Assembly (NCBI RefSeq): GCF_002860405.1
Contig: NZ_NMWV01000010.1
Span: 1-64,000, forward strand
Direction of reading: 5' to 3'
Length of the DNA stretch: 64,000 nucleotides
From: Bifidobacterium imperatoris
GTDB lineage: Bacteria > Actinomycetota > Actinomycetes > Actinomycetales > Bifidobacteriaceae
Shown: positions 53,287 through 62,248 of the stretch, in pieces
Layout of the letters: each line of letters starts with the position of its first letter
How positions within the stretch are numbered: the stretch's first letter is position 1
Program-made: the position numbers and the translations under genes
The notes under the pieces: model-generated
Told to the model about the DNA's origin: nothing
The model's input: the letters and a program-made list of their open reading frames with translations, nothing else
Databases searched by the model: none

Positions 53287-54738
53287 TTACTCCAGTTGGA
53301 ATGTTTTGCTTTCGGGTTTGCCGTTGTCATAGGGCGTGAATGTCACGGTAATGGGAGATGTCTCGTCCCGTAGCTCCACCGCGTATTGGACGGTGGCTTT
53401 CACCCCTGGTTGGCTGTTAAGTATATGGCCGTTATCCACGAACCCCTCAGGATTTGTGAGATAGTACGCGTTATCCAGCTTCACTCCATTTTGTGTAACG
53501 GATACGTCCCCAAAATAACTCAGCGAAGCATTGTTGCCTGTGTCATTGATCCAGTCGATTGAAACAATGGCTGACGGATTATCCATTGCGTCTGCGGGGC
53601 CTCGTTGTGCGCCGGCGAGTGCATAGGAGAATTGGTCATATTCCGTTTTGCCGAGAGTCTTCATGTTTTTGCGGTCGCTCTCGGTTGCTTGTGGCACAGG
53701 AGCTAAGGTGCTGGTGTTCACCTGCGTCCAAGGACCATCACCAACGTCGCCGTTTGGTGTGAATGCGGACACAATCATAGGGCTTTCTCGGTACCAGGTG
53801 GATCGATCGCTTTGCACGTATATTGGTGAGGATTTATCGCGCAATGTAAATGCCAGTGTTGTATTGAATTCACTGCCTGGCTTGACTTCGGTTTGCGCGG
53901 ATTCATAGCTGTACCCAGACACTTCAGTGCTTTTGGAGAAGGTGATTTCTCCGAGTTGCAAACCGTTCTGATATACCTCAGGATGAGTCAGTGTATCGAA
54001 GGTCAAGGCTTTTTTGCTGGTATTCGTCCAATTGAATGTCACGATAACCGTAGGCTGCCCAGTGAAATCATTTGGGCCGGATTTGGCGGAAGCAATGGTG
54101 AGCACGCCTTGGGGTTTACCTGAAACGTCAAGTACATCACTGGTTTTCTCAACGGTTTGATACGAACCGTCATCCGTGCTGTTGCTGCTATCGGTACCGT
54201 TGGCGTAATCATCATCGCTTGTATTGCCGGAGTTCTTGCCGGTGGCGGTGTGAGCACTGGAACTTGATGAATGCACAATGGAGCCAAGCCAATTATTGGC
54301 AGTGTTGAGAATTGGATCGGCGAGTCCCCAAAGCACGGCGAACACAATAATCATCCAGAAGAATGCGTGATGCTTCTTGCGTGGCTTGGCGACATTCTGC
54401 CGAGCGACTACTGGATTAGGGCGACGATTGCTGCCATGCCCGGAAGGGCTGGGATGTTGGGTTTGTGTATTGCGTTGCCTGTTTTGCTGACGATGGGATT
54501 GTGCGCGTTGCTGTGACGGCTTCTGCTGCCGCCCAGAAGTCTGTGAAGACTGTGCTTTTGCTGGCTTGCGGGAAGTGGCGGCCCATTCTTTGGCTCGTTG
54601 CTCTGCCGCTTCGTGCATCTGATGCTTGGTCTCTACGATTTCGGACAGATAATCAGCACGTTGTGACGGATCGATATAGGAGGGCAGCCCATCATCGAAT
54701 GGGGAAACATAGTCATCATCGTGATTGAGTAGTCCCAT
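53287..54738 (-). CDS. membrane protein with two DUF5067-like domains
   Basis: 483 aa. A long charged, Gln/Ser-rich cytoplasmic N-terminus (about 1-125) is followed by one membrane segment (HAFFWMIIVFAVLWGLADPI, about 125-145), a Ser/Asp-rich linker and two repeated outer domains. The repeats (QPTVIVTFNWTNTSKKALTF, LTHPEVYQNGLQLGE and NPSAIVSIDWINDTGNNASL, DVSVTQNGVKLDNAYY) match the immunoglobulin-like DUF5067 pattern common in Bifidobacterium surface proteins. No catalytic motif is seen; a role in cell-surface contacts or envelope sensing is likely but unproven. Transcribed alone, divergent from the MFS gene. Confidence 0.8.
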   Translation of the reverse strand: MGLLNHDDDYVSPFDDGLPSYIDPSQRADYLSEIVETKHQMHEAAEQRAKEWAATSRKPAKAQSSQTSGRQQKPSQQRAQSHRQQNRQRNTQTQHPSPSGHGSNRRPNPVVARQNVAKPRKKHHAFFWMIIVFAVLWGLADPILNTANNWLGSIVHSSSSSAHTATGKNSGNTSDDDYANGTDSSNSTDDGSYQTVEKTSDVLDVSGKPQGVLTIASAKSGPNDFTGQPTVIVTFNWTNTSKKALTFDTLTHPEVYQNGLQLGEITFSKSTEVSGYSYESAQTEVKPGSEFNTTLAFTLRDKSSPIYVQSDRSTWYRESPMIVSAFTPNGDVGDGPWTQVNTSTLAPVPQATESDRKNMKTLGKTEYDQFSYALAGAQRGPADAMDNPSAIVSIDWINDTGNNASLSYFGDVSVTQNGVKLDNAYYLTNPEGFVDNGHILNSQPGVKATVQYAVELRDETSPITVTFTPYDNGKPESKTFQLE

Positions 54739-54899
54739 AGCATCCCCCTCGGTGCATCTCCAACTGTGTTCACCATTTTACGGTCAGCATTGCTGAAAAC
54801 AAGGCATAAGGGTGGCTGACTTCCGCGTGTCTGATAAGCGAAGTTGTAGGGATAGACCAATACCATCAACTCGGACATAGAAATGCGGGGGAGATGGTA

Positions 54900-56162
54900 A
54901 TGGCTGAAAAGACTCACACGGAACAGCTTCAGCACAATGACAATCAAACTGACAATCCGGCTGAGAAAAAGGCTGGAGACCGTTTCTTCACCTTGCCGGT
55001 GAACATTCTGATTTTCGCCAGCTTTATGCTGGGTATGAGCGAGTTCGTGGTGGTCGGTATTCTCCCGGATATTGCCTCTGGGCTGAAGGTTTCCGAGGTT
55101 ACCGTGGGCAATCTGGTGGCTATTTTTGCTTTCGTCTATGCGCCATGCACGCCACTGGGCTCCGCCATTTCCGGCCGATTCCCGCGTTTTGCAACGTATC
55201 TGACTTTGATGGGTGTGTTCCTGGCCGGCAATATTTTGTGCGCATTTGCTCCGAATTATCCGGTGCTGTTGATTGCACGACTGCTGATTGCTTCGGTTTC
55301 CGGAACTTTGGTGGCTATTTCGATGACGTTCGCTCCGGATGTGACCACGGACAAGTACCGTACGAAATTCATTGCCTGGGTGTTCTCCGGCTTCTCCATT
55401 GCGTCGGTGGTCGGCGTGCCGGTGGGCACTTGGGTGGCGAACACGTTTGGTTGGCGTGTGACGTTCTACTTGATTTCAGTGCTGACGGTTGTGCTACTGG
55501 TATTGATGTTTGTGGTTCTGCCTCGCAACAGCCATATTGTTAAGGTTGGATTCCTCTCCCAGTTCCGTCTGTTCTTCGACCGTCGTATTCATCTGGGCGT
55601 ACTTACCGTGGTGTGTGGTGCCGCATCCAGCTACGTGTTCTACACCTATCTGACGCCGATTCTGCGCGATGAGGTAAAGATGCCTGAACAATACATCAGT
55701 CTGGGTCTTGTGGTGTATGGTGTGGCCTGCCTGTGGAGCAACCTGTATGCCGGCAAACTCGCCGAACATGGCAGGGGAGTGGAGCCGCTCTACCATCTGC
55801 GTTGGGTGTTCCTCGCTCATGCCGCACTATTGGCCTCGCTGGCTTTGGCTCATGTAGTGTCGATTTACGGTGCGATGGTGCTTATCGTGCTCGGCATGTT
55901 CATGTACCTGTTCAATGCTTCTTCTCAGGTGCTGTATATGGATGTGGCCGCGCAATCCCATCCGGGTTCTATGAATTTGGCCGCATCGCTCAATTCCATG
56001 TCATTCAACATCGGCATCGCTATCGGTTCCGCGGTTGGTGGCGTTGCCAATGATTTCCTGGGATTGACTTGGCTTGGCCCGGTGGGTGCGATTTTTGCGC
56101 TGCTGGCTATGGTGATGTCGATGATGCTTGGCCCTTATGTAGGCAAGCATATCGAACGCTGA
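54900..56162 (+). CDS. MFS transporter (AraJ/drug-efflux type)
   Basis: 420 aa with about twelve membrane segments. The ATG at 54900 is preferred to the one at 54894 because GGGGGAG then lies 7 nt upstream. Segments FVVVGILPDIASGLKVSEV in the first helices, LIASVSGTLVAISMTFA, and GVPVGTWVANTFGWRVTFYLI (motif C-like GxxxG) match the drug:H+ antiporter 1 / AraJ group, which export sugars or drugs by proton exchange. The N-terminal 30 residues are hydrophilic. The substrate cannot be told. Convergent with the gene at 56171. Confidence 0.9.
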   Translation: MAEKTHTEQLQHNDNQTDNPAEKKAGDRFFTLPVNILIFASFMLGMSEFVVVGILPDIASGLKVSEVTVGNLVAIFAFVYAPCTPLGSAISGRFPRFATYLTLMGVFLAGNILCAFAPNYPVLLIARLLIASVSGTLVAISMTFAPDVTTDKYRTKFIAWVFSGFSIASVVGVPVGTWVANTFGWRVTFYLISVLTVVLLVLMFVVLPRNSHIVKVGFLSQFRLFFDRRIHLGVLTVVCGAASSYVFYTYLTPILRDEVKMPEQYISLGLVVYGVACLWSNLYAGKLAEHGRGVEPLYHLRWVFLAHAALLASLALAHVVSIYGAMVLIVLGMFMYLFNASSQVLYMDVAAQSHPGSMNLAASLNSMSFNIGIAIGSAVGGVANDFLGLTWLGPVGAIFALLAMVMSMMLGPYVGKHIER

Positions 56163-56170
56163 ATCAACTA

Positions 56171-57118
56171 TTAGCTGCGTGGGGAGCCGAACCAGCCTTC
56201 ATAGATGATGGAGAAGTTGCGGTTGCCGTAGCTGGAGCAGGAGTTGCCTTCGCCCACGCCGGCAGCCAGTGCGGCTTCATTCGGCTGGTATGGCGTATAG
56301 ATGTACAGCAAAGCGGTTGCCTTGTTCTTGATGTAGACGTTCGTACCGCCGCATGATGTGTCAGGATGATACTGCACATAGTTGAGCGCGTTCGCATGGT
56401 AGCCGTAACGATCCTCGTGCGCAGTGTAATACTGGTAGCGTTTGGCGGCGCCATACACCTGTTTGAAGAAGCCGGCATATTCCGGGTCACAGTTCGCATC
56501 ATCCGGGCAGCTTAATCCCATTGCTGCCTTGTATTGGAAATCGGTGATTTCAGTGGCGGTAACCAGATGCTGTTCTTTTTGCAGCACGGTGAGCAATACT
56601 TTTTGACTGATGCCGCATGCTTTGGCTGATTTGGTAATGATGGCCGCCGCAGTCTCGCCTTTGGCGCCCTTATAGGCATCGCAATACTCGTCTGCAGGCT
56701 GATTCGTGGTGTCGAACGTTTTTGTTTTCAGACATTCGCTGCCGGAACAATTCGCTCCCTGCTCGTCAAGAAAAGCCTGCACTTCGGATTCGCTCATCGC
56801 ATTGCCATTGAAGAACTGGCCATCCGAGATAATATCGCCCGGATCAAAATCATATTCCTGCGTAAGCTGCAGCTGGCGAGTTTCAGCCTCCTTGACCTCA
56901 AGACGCCACTCAACGAAGCGCAAAGTACCCATAGCGAGCGCCATTGCGCAAACCACGGCAATGATGGTGAACACAACAGTCTTGATTTTCTTGCCAAGAC
57001 TTGCATGCTTCCACCATTGCTTGAAGCTCAATGGCTTACGGCTCGCGGTTTTCTTTCCGCGAGCCTTGCCCTTGGTCTGTGTGCGCTTTGACTTGTTTGA
57101 TTGTTTCGCCTGTGTCAT
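56171..57118 (-). CDS. membrane-anchored extracellular protein, possibly lysozyme-like
   Basis: 315 aa. A highly basic N-terminus of about 45 residues precedes one membrane segment (VVFTIIAVVCAMALAMGTL), so the remaining 245 residues lie outside. The segment ISQKVLLTVLQKEQHLV with a Glu after helix 1 resembles the catalytic-Glu region of lysozyme/transglycosylase folds; YNWRYGYHANALNYVQYHP-like aromatic stretches and paired cysteines (CSGSEC, CPDDANC, CGG, CSS) suggest disulfide bonds. Similar bifidobacterial proteins are labelled hemagglutinin-like or hypothetical. Peptidoglycan cleavage is a guess from the Glu segment only. It is separated from hrpA by a long inverted repeat and is probably transcribed alone. 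Confidence 0.65.
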   Translation of the reverse strand: MTQAKQSNKSKRTQTKGKARGKKTASRKPLSFKQWWKHASLGKKIKTVVFTIIAVVCAMALAMGTLRFVEWRLEVKEAETRQLQLTQEYDFDPGDIISDGQFFNGNAMSESEVQAFLDEQGANCSGSECLKTKTFDTTNQPADEYCDAYKGAKGETAAAIITKSAKACGISQKVLLTVLQKEQHLVTATEITDFQYKAAMGLSCPDDANCDPEYAGFFKQVYGAAKRYQYYTAHEDRYGYHANALNYVQYHPDTSCGGTNVYIKNKATALLYIYTPYQPNEAALAAGVGEGNSCSSYGNRNFSIIYEGWFGSPRS

Positions 57119-57201
57119 CGCCCGCCATTGTAATAGCCAACATTAAGAGCCCATTACGCTCGCGGTGAATCCGTATTGGCTAAGTAGCAAATGGTGCGTA
57201 G

Positions 57202-57286
57202 CTGATGGGTTTGGCATGTGTATCTCGACCGTAAGCTTGGCCGAACGGCCTTGAGTGTGTCGAGATACACATGCCAAACCCATCAG
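57202..57286. repeat. 28-bp perfect inverted repeat between hrpA and the next gene
   Basis: CTGATGGGTTTGGCATG... (57202-57229) is repeated exactly in reverse complement at 57259-57286, with a 29-nt loop that contains a small inner palindrome (GGCCGAACGGCC). It lies 14 bp past the hrpA stop. No T run follows on either strand, so it differs from the plain terminators elsewhere in the window. Confidence 0.85.
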
Positions 57287-57299
57287 CGTCAGTCAGTAA

Positions 57300-60200
57300 T
57301 CACGCCAGAACTTTTTTGATGCGGTTTAGGGATGCGGGACCGTGGGTGCCGAGCTCCTGGGCCCATAGACTCACATAGAACTCTTCGAGCATCCACCGAG
57401 CCTGCTCGGCCTGTTTCATCAGTGTTTCATGCTTGGGTCCTGCCGGTTCCGCCTTGGCATGAGCCAAGGCCTTGTTCACCAACTGCTTGGCTTCATCGGC
57501 CTGCCATGCCCATTTGACGTCACGGTTCTTATCGCTTTTCGCCTTGGTAAGGCGCATCACATCGGCCTTGAGATATCGTGGCAGCGACTTCAAGGCTTCC
57601 GGCGGAGTGCGGCCAATGAATCCTGGGTATACGAGCGTGGCGATATGGTCGCGAATGGATTGCAGCACGGACAGCATCGGCAAATCAGCCTTACCAGACG
57701 TGGCTTTATCCGCTTCGGCATACGCTTTGATGATGTTGATCACGTCATGGGCTACCTGATAGACGGTATCCTCATAGACTTCGCGCACATCCAATACGGC
57801 GTTCGCGAGAGCCTCATCATCAGGCAACGTATCGACGCTGGGAAGCAGACGTTTGACGGTGGCCAGCTGCAGGTCGTCCACAAGTTCCTTAGTGGACTTA
57901 TAAGGGGCTGCGGCCAACATTAATGCTTCCGTGCCAAGCCAGCGTGAAGAGACGCGTTCGGAGGGCAGACGCAGTGCATCCAATGCGCCATGCCAGAGCA
58001 TGTCGGCGCGAGACTGCGTGGTGGCGCCGGCCTTGTGCAGCAAATTGGCTTGGCTCACCAGATTGCCTTGCTTGGCTGCCTGATCGGCTTGTTTCTTCAC
58101 CATTTGGCGAGCTGAAGCCTCGGCTTGAGCCGCATACTTGCGCTGCAAATCCTTGAGGTTCTTGGCGCTGTCCAATACCTTGACCTGGCCGCGTACACGG
58201 CGACGCCCATGAGACTGTTTGGGTGCGGGCATCTGCTGTTCCACCGAGAACGTGACCTTGAGATACGGCTGCAGACGATCCATCAAATCCGGTCCCAATA
58301 CTTCCGGATGAATCTGTGCACCCACGGTGGCGATGGCGGCCTTGGTAAATACGTGGGCCAGATCAGGCCAGCCGATTGTTTCGCCATCCTCGCTGGCCGG
58401 AGCGAGATTCGGCTTCTGCTGTGAACCGGAGCCAGGCAAATTAGGGTAGTGCTCATCAATCCATGCGCGAATCGCGTGAGCTGCATCAGGCGCTGGCACG
58501 AACTGCACGCGCAGCTGCTTGGGCAGTGCCTTGATCATCGCGAGAATCAGCTCATCCAACAGGCCAGGCACATTCCATGTGAACTGGGCTGGCGTGATGC
58601 GGGAGAGCGCTTTCAACGGCACATGTACGGTCACGCCATCCAGTGGATTGCTGGGGTCGTAAATATAGCTCAAACGCAAATCGATGGGTTGGCCGTCAGT
58701 GCCGATGGTGTGCCAATGATCGGGGTAGTCGTTGAGACTCACGGATTCGCTGGCCGACAGTCGTTCCACTTTGGCAGGGTCGAACGTGAGCAGCTCGGGC
58801 TGCTTATCGTGCTCGTCCTTCCACCATTTCGCCAAATCGGCCACTGACGTCACATCAGCGGGAATCACCGCATTGTAGAAGTCGAACAAATCCTCATCGG
58901 ATACAGTGTTCGCCAACTGACGGGTACGGCTGGCATCCTCAGCGGCATCCTCAAGAATGTCACGGTTCGCGCCAACAAAATCGTCATAGCTGAAACGCTG
59001 CTGGATATCACCTTCCACCAAGCCTTGGCGCAGCAGAAAATCACGAGCCTCCAGCGGATTGATACGCCCCCATTGCACAGTGCGATCCTGCACAATCGGC
59101 AAACCATACAACAACACGCGTGCAGTGGCCACCGCCGAACCGCGTGAACCGGACCAATGCGGTTCCGCATACGTGGTGCGTGTCAACTGACCGGCCAACG
59201 GCTCCGCCCACGCCGGATCGATGGCCGCGGAATAACGAGCCCACAGACGGGAGGTTTCCACCAGTTCCGTGCTCATCACCCAAGACGGCGTCTTCTTAGC
59301 CACAGCAGAAGCAGGGAATAAGGCGAAACGAGTACCTCGTGCACCCTGATAGTCATTTTTCGACTGCTTTTGCGCACGTTTCATTGCACGGGCACGAGCC
59401 GCACCGGTAAGACCGGCAAAATCGGAAGCCTTAGGGGCACGAATCACCTGCATGCCCATCATCGAAAGCAAGCCGGCCAGCATCGACTTATGAATACCGT
59501 CTGCATCCCAAGCGCAGCACAAGGAATGTGCCGGCTGCTGATTCAATGGCAGTTGGCGAATCTCCAAACCTGGGCGAGTGGAAGGCAAGGGATCGCCGAC
59601 CTTGAACTTGAGCTCTTTGCACATTTGCCTTAACTGGGAAACCAAATCTTTCCACTGGCGCATTCGAAGCCAGCTGAAATACTCGGTTTTGCAGATGCGG
59701 CGCAGAGCATTATTGCTCGGATCGCCATCTGCTTGGAACACGCGGTCCCAAATGTTCAACGCGGTCAGAAAGTCCGAAGTCTCATCCGCATACCGGTTAT
59801 GGATACGGTCGGCTTCCTCACGTTTATCATCCGGGCGTTCACGCGGATCCTGCAAACTCAGGAAGGAGACCACAACCAGTACTTGAGCCAGAAGATTCGG
59901 AGAACCGGATTTCGCAGCCTCGATAACCATGCGGCCCAGTCGCACATCAATCGGAATACGAGCCAACTGGCGGCCAATATGAGTGAGTGTCACCTCGCCG
60001 CGTTTGCGGCCAATCGCCTTCAACTCGGTCAGCTCATTGAAACCATCGGAGACTGCCTTCATATCCGGTGGGTCGATGAAACCAAATGTGGTCACATCTT
60101 CAGCCGTTCGCGCCACACCGACCGACAGCATGTGCAATACCACTGCGCCAAGGGAAGTCCTCAGGATTTCCGGCTCGGTGAAGCGTGGACGGGTTTCATA

Positions 60201-61439
60201 ATCCTCACGCGAATACAAACGGATGGCAATGCCATCCGCTACACGGCCGCATCGACCACTTCGCTGATCGGCGCTGGCCTGACTAATCGGCTCAATCGGC
60301 AGACGCTGCACCTTGGCGGTCTTCGAATAGCGGGAAATACGAGCGGTACCAGGATCCACCACGTAACGAATACCCGGTACGGTCAGCGAGGTTTCGGCCA
60401 CATTGGTGGCAATGACAATGCGCTGATGCGTATGCGGCTCAAACACCTTATGCTGGTCGGCGGAAGACAAGCGCGCGAACAACGGCATGATCTCAATCGC
60501 ATCAGGCCTGCGCATATCATCGGCACGTGGACCATAATGATGCCTCAGCGCCGCTTCGAACTCGTGAATATCGCGCTCGCCGGAAGCGAACACCAAAATA
60601 TCGCGAGGGCCACGTTCATGAGAGGAATGAATGACCAGCTCCGCGCAGGCGCGTGCCACAGCGGTAGGCATATCAGTAATGCCGTCATCCTCATAACTCT
60701 TACCGGAGCGGCGGGAACGCGAACTATCCGCATCCGACTCGGCGATGGCATTCGCCAGCTCCTCATAATCAGCGTCTCCCGGACGGGCGCCAGTGGCGAA
60801 ACCGGGCACTTCGCGCATCAATGCGGGCGCGGTCCCGAGCGGCTCATACACCACCTGCACTGGGAAGGTGCGGCCGGAAACCTCAATCACCGGCACCTTT
60901 TCGTGCAACGCATGCTCGAAATGCTCTTTGAACTTCACTGAATCGATGGTGGCGGAAGTAATAATCAACTTCAGGTCGCGTCGGCGCGGCAGCAGGGCGG
61001 TCAGGTAGCCGAGCAGAAAATCAATATTGAGGCTGCGTTCGTGCGCCTCATCGATGATGATCGTATCGTACTTGGAAAGATTCGGATCGCGTTGAATCTG
61101 GGCCAGTAGAATACCGTCCGTCACCACCCTCAAACGGGTGTTCGGGGAACTCTCATCGGTAAAACGAACCTGATAACCCACTTCATCGCCAAGCTGCACG
61201 CCAAGCTCGGAGGCGATGCGTTCGGCCACCGTACGCGCGGCAATACGGCGAGGCTGCGTATGCACAATCTGTTTGCCATGTGTGCCTCGCCCTAATTCGA
61301 GCAAAATCTTCGGCAACTGCGTGGTTTTACCGGAGCCTGTCTGTCCGGATACGATAACGACTTGGGTGCTCTTAACCGCTTCGGCTATCTCTTCACGGGC
61401 AGCGGAAACGGGAAGTTCGGCAGGATACTCATATTTCAT
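57300..61439 (-). CDS. hrpA: HrpA-type DEAH-box ATP-dependent RNA helicase
   Basis: 1379 aa from the ATG at 61439; an in-frame TTG lies 12 nt upstream. Motifs: VSGQTGSGKTTQLPK (I), IIDEAHERSLNIDFLLGY (II, DEAH), ITSATID (III), IATNVAETSLTVPGIRYVVD (V), and QRSGRCGRVADG (VI), followed by the HA2/OB-fold region and the long DUF3418-type C-terminal domain usual for bacterial HrpA. The family unwinds RNA and has been linked to fimbrial mRNA processing and to stalled ribosome rescue. The start overlaps the stop of the upstream RsmC-like gene by 11 bp, suggesting coupling. Confidence 0.95.
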   Translation of the reverse strand: MKYEYPAELPVSAAREEIAEAVKSTQVVIVSGQTGSGKTTQLPKILLELGRGTHGKQIVHTQPRRIAARTVAERIASELGVQLGDEVGYQVRFTDESSPNTRLRVVTDGILLAQIQRDPNLSKYDTIIIDEAHERSLNIDFLLGYLTALLPRRRDLKLIITSATIDSVKFKEHFEHALHEKVPVIEVSGRTFPVQVVYEPLGTAPALMREVPGFATGARPGDADYEELANAIAESDADSSRSRRSGKSYEDDGITDMPTAVARACAELVIHSSHERGPRDILVFASGERDIHEFEAALRHHYGPRADDMRRPDAIEIMPLFARLSSADQHKVFEPHTHQRIVIATNVAETSLTVPGIRYVVDPGTARISRYSKTAKVQRLPIEPISQASADQRSGRCGRVADGIAIRLYSREDYETRPRFTEPEILRTSLGAVVLHMLSVGVARTAEDVTTFGFIDPPDMKAVSDGFNELTELKAIGRKRGEVTLTHIGRQLARIPIDVRLGRMVIEAAKSGSPNLLAQVLVVVSFLSLQDPRERPDDKREEADRIHNRYADETSDFLTALNIWDRVFQADGDPSNNALRRICKTEYFSWLRMRQWKDLVSQLRQMCKELKFKVGDPLPSTRPGLEIRQLPLNQQPAHSLCCAWDADGIHKSMLAGLLSMMGMQVIRAPKASDFAGLTGAARARAMKRAQKQSKNDYQGARGTRFALFPASAVAKKTPSWVMSTELVETSRLWARYSAAIDPAWAEPLAGQLTRTTYAEPHWSGSRGSAVATARVLLYGLPIVQDRTVQWGRINPLEARDFLLRQGLVEGDIQQRFSYDDFVGANRDILEDAAEDASRTRQLANTVSDEDLFDFYNAVIPADVTSVADLAKWWKDEHDKQPELLTFDPAKVERLSASESVSLNDYPDHWHTIGTDGQPIDLRLSYIYDPSNPLDGVTVHVPLKALSRITPAQFTWNVPGLLDELILAMIKALPKQLRVQFVPAPDAAHAIRAWIDEHYPNLPGSGSQQKPNLAPASEDGETIGWPDLAHVFTKAAIATVGAQIHPEVLGPDLMDRLQPYLKVTFSVEQQMPAPKQSHGRRRVRGQVKVLDSAKNLKDLQRKYAAQAEASARQMVKKQADQAAKQGNLVSQANLLHKAGATTQSRADMLWHGALDALRLPSERVSSRWLGTEALMLAAAPYKSTKELVDDLQLATVKRLLPSVDTLPDDEALANAVLDVREVYEDTVYQVAHDVINIIKAYAEADKATSGKADLPMLSVLQSIRDHIATLVYPGFIGRTPPEALKSLPRYLKADVMRLTKAKSDKNRDVKWAWQADEAKQLVNKALAHAKAEPAGPKHETLMKQAEQARWMLEEFYVSLWAQELGTHGPASLNRIKKVLA

Positions 61440-62085
61440 GACGAACTTCAATAATACGGAAGCCCTTGGAGCTCGCGTATTTGCTCACCGTGAACTCGGC
61501 CCCCAATGCTTGAGCAAGCCACTTGATCAGCGAATCAGAGCCAAGATTCTTCTGCACCACCAGATATGCCGCGGCCCCTCGCTTCAACTTCGGCAGCCAA
61601 GCCATCAACAGGGTGTGCAAGGCTTCCTTGCCGATGCGAATCGGTGGATTCGACCAGATGGCATCGAACTCAAGACTCTCGGGAACACTGGTCGCGTTCT
61701 TCGGCTGGCGGTCCTGAGGCAGGGGAGTGCTGGATTCATCAACCTGCGCAATATGTACATTGGCGCAGCCATTGTCGGCGGCGTTGGTTGCCGTCAAATC
61801 AAGCGCGCGCTCATTGACATCAACCGCCCACACGTTAGCGTTCGGAGATTCAAACGCCATAGACAATGCGATAGGACCCCAACCGCAACCCAAATCAAGG
61901 AAATCGCCCTCTTCAGGCAGTTCCGGAGCATGACGCAGCAGCACTGACGTGCCCAAATCAAGGCGAGAACCGGAAAACACGCCGTTGGACACTTGAACGC
62001 TGGCCTCATGGTCGCGCAACGTCACATGCAACGTGCGGCGTACATCCTTGGATGAAGGCTCCGCGGAGAAATACTGCTCTGCCAT
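61429..62085 (-). CDS. RsmC-like class I SAM-dependent methyltransferase
   Basis: 218 aa. The frame is open further upstream, but the ATG at 62085 (MAEQYFSAEPSS) is chosen because GGAG lies 7 nt before it. FLDLGCGWGPIAL is the SAM-binding motif I, VWAVDVNERAL the acidic ribose-binding strand, and IWSNPPIRIGKEAL the NPPx catalytic motif of enzymes that methylate exocyclic amines. This matches the C-terminal half of RsmC (16S rRNA m2G1207), as in the short Gram-positive versions. A role in rRNA methylation is likely, and its coupling to the hrpA RNA helicase gene (11-bp overlap) fits ribosome or RNA work. Confidence 0.9.
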   Translation of the reverse strand: MAEQYFSAEPSSKDVRRTLHVTLRDHEASVQVSNGVFSGSRLDLGTSVLLRHAPELPEEGDFLDLGCGWGPIALSMAFESPNANVWAVDVNERALDLTATNAADNGCANVHIAQVDESSTPLPQDRQPKNATSVPESLEFDAIWSNPPIRIGKEALHTLLMAWLPKLKRGAAAYLVVQKNLGSDSLIKWLAQALGAEFTVSKYASSKGFRIIEVRHEI

Positions 62086-62248
62086 ACTGTGCTCCATTTC
62101 CGCGGGATTCCCGCATACCATTGCTGTTCGTCTGTGTGCATTTCTTGCCGCCGATGCCCGTGTGCCGGGCATGTCACCTCACCTGATGATAATAAGGAGC
62201 CATAGAAGAATCGTGAATCACCGATGTGAATTGATATGAGAGGTGTTT

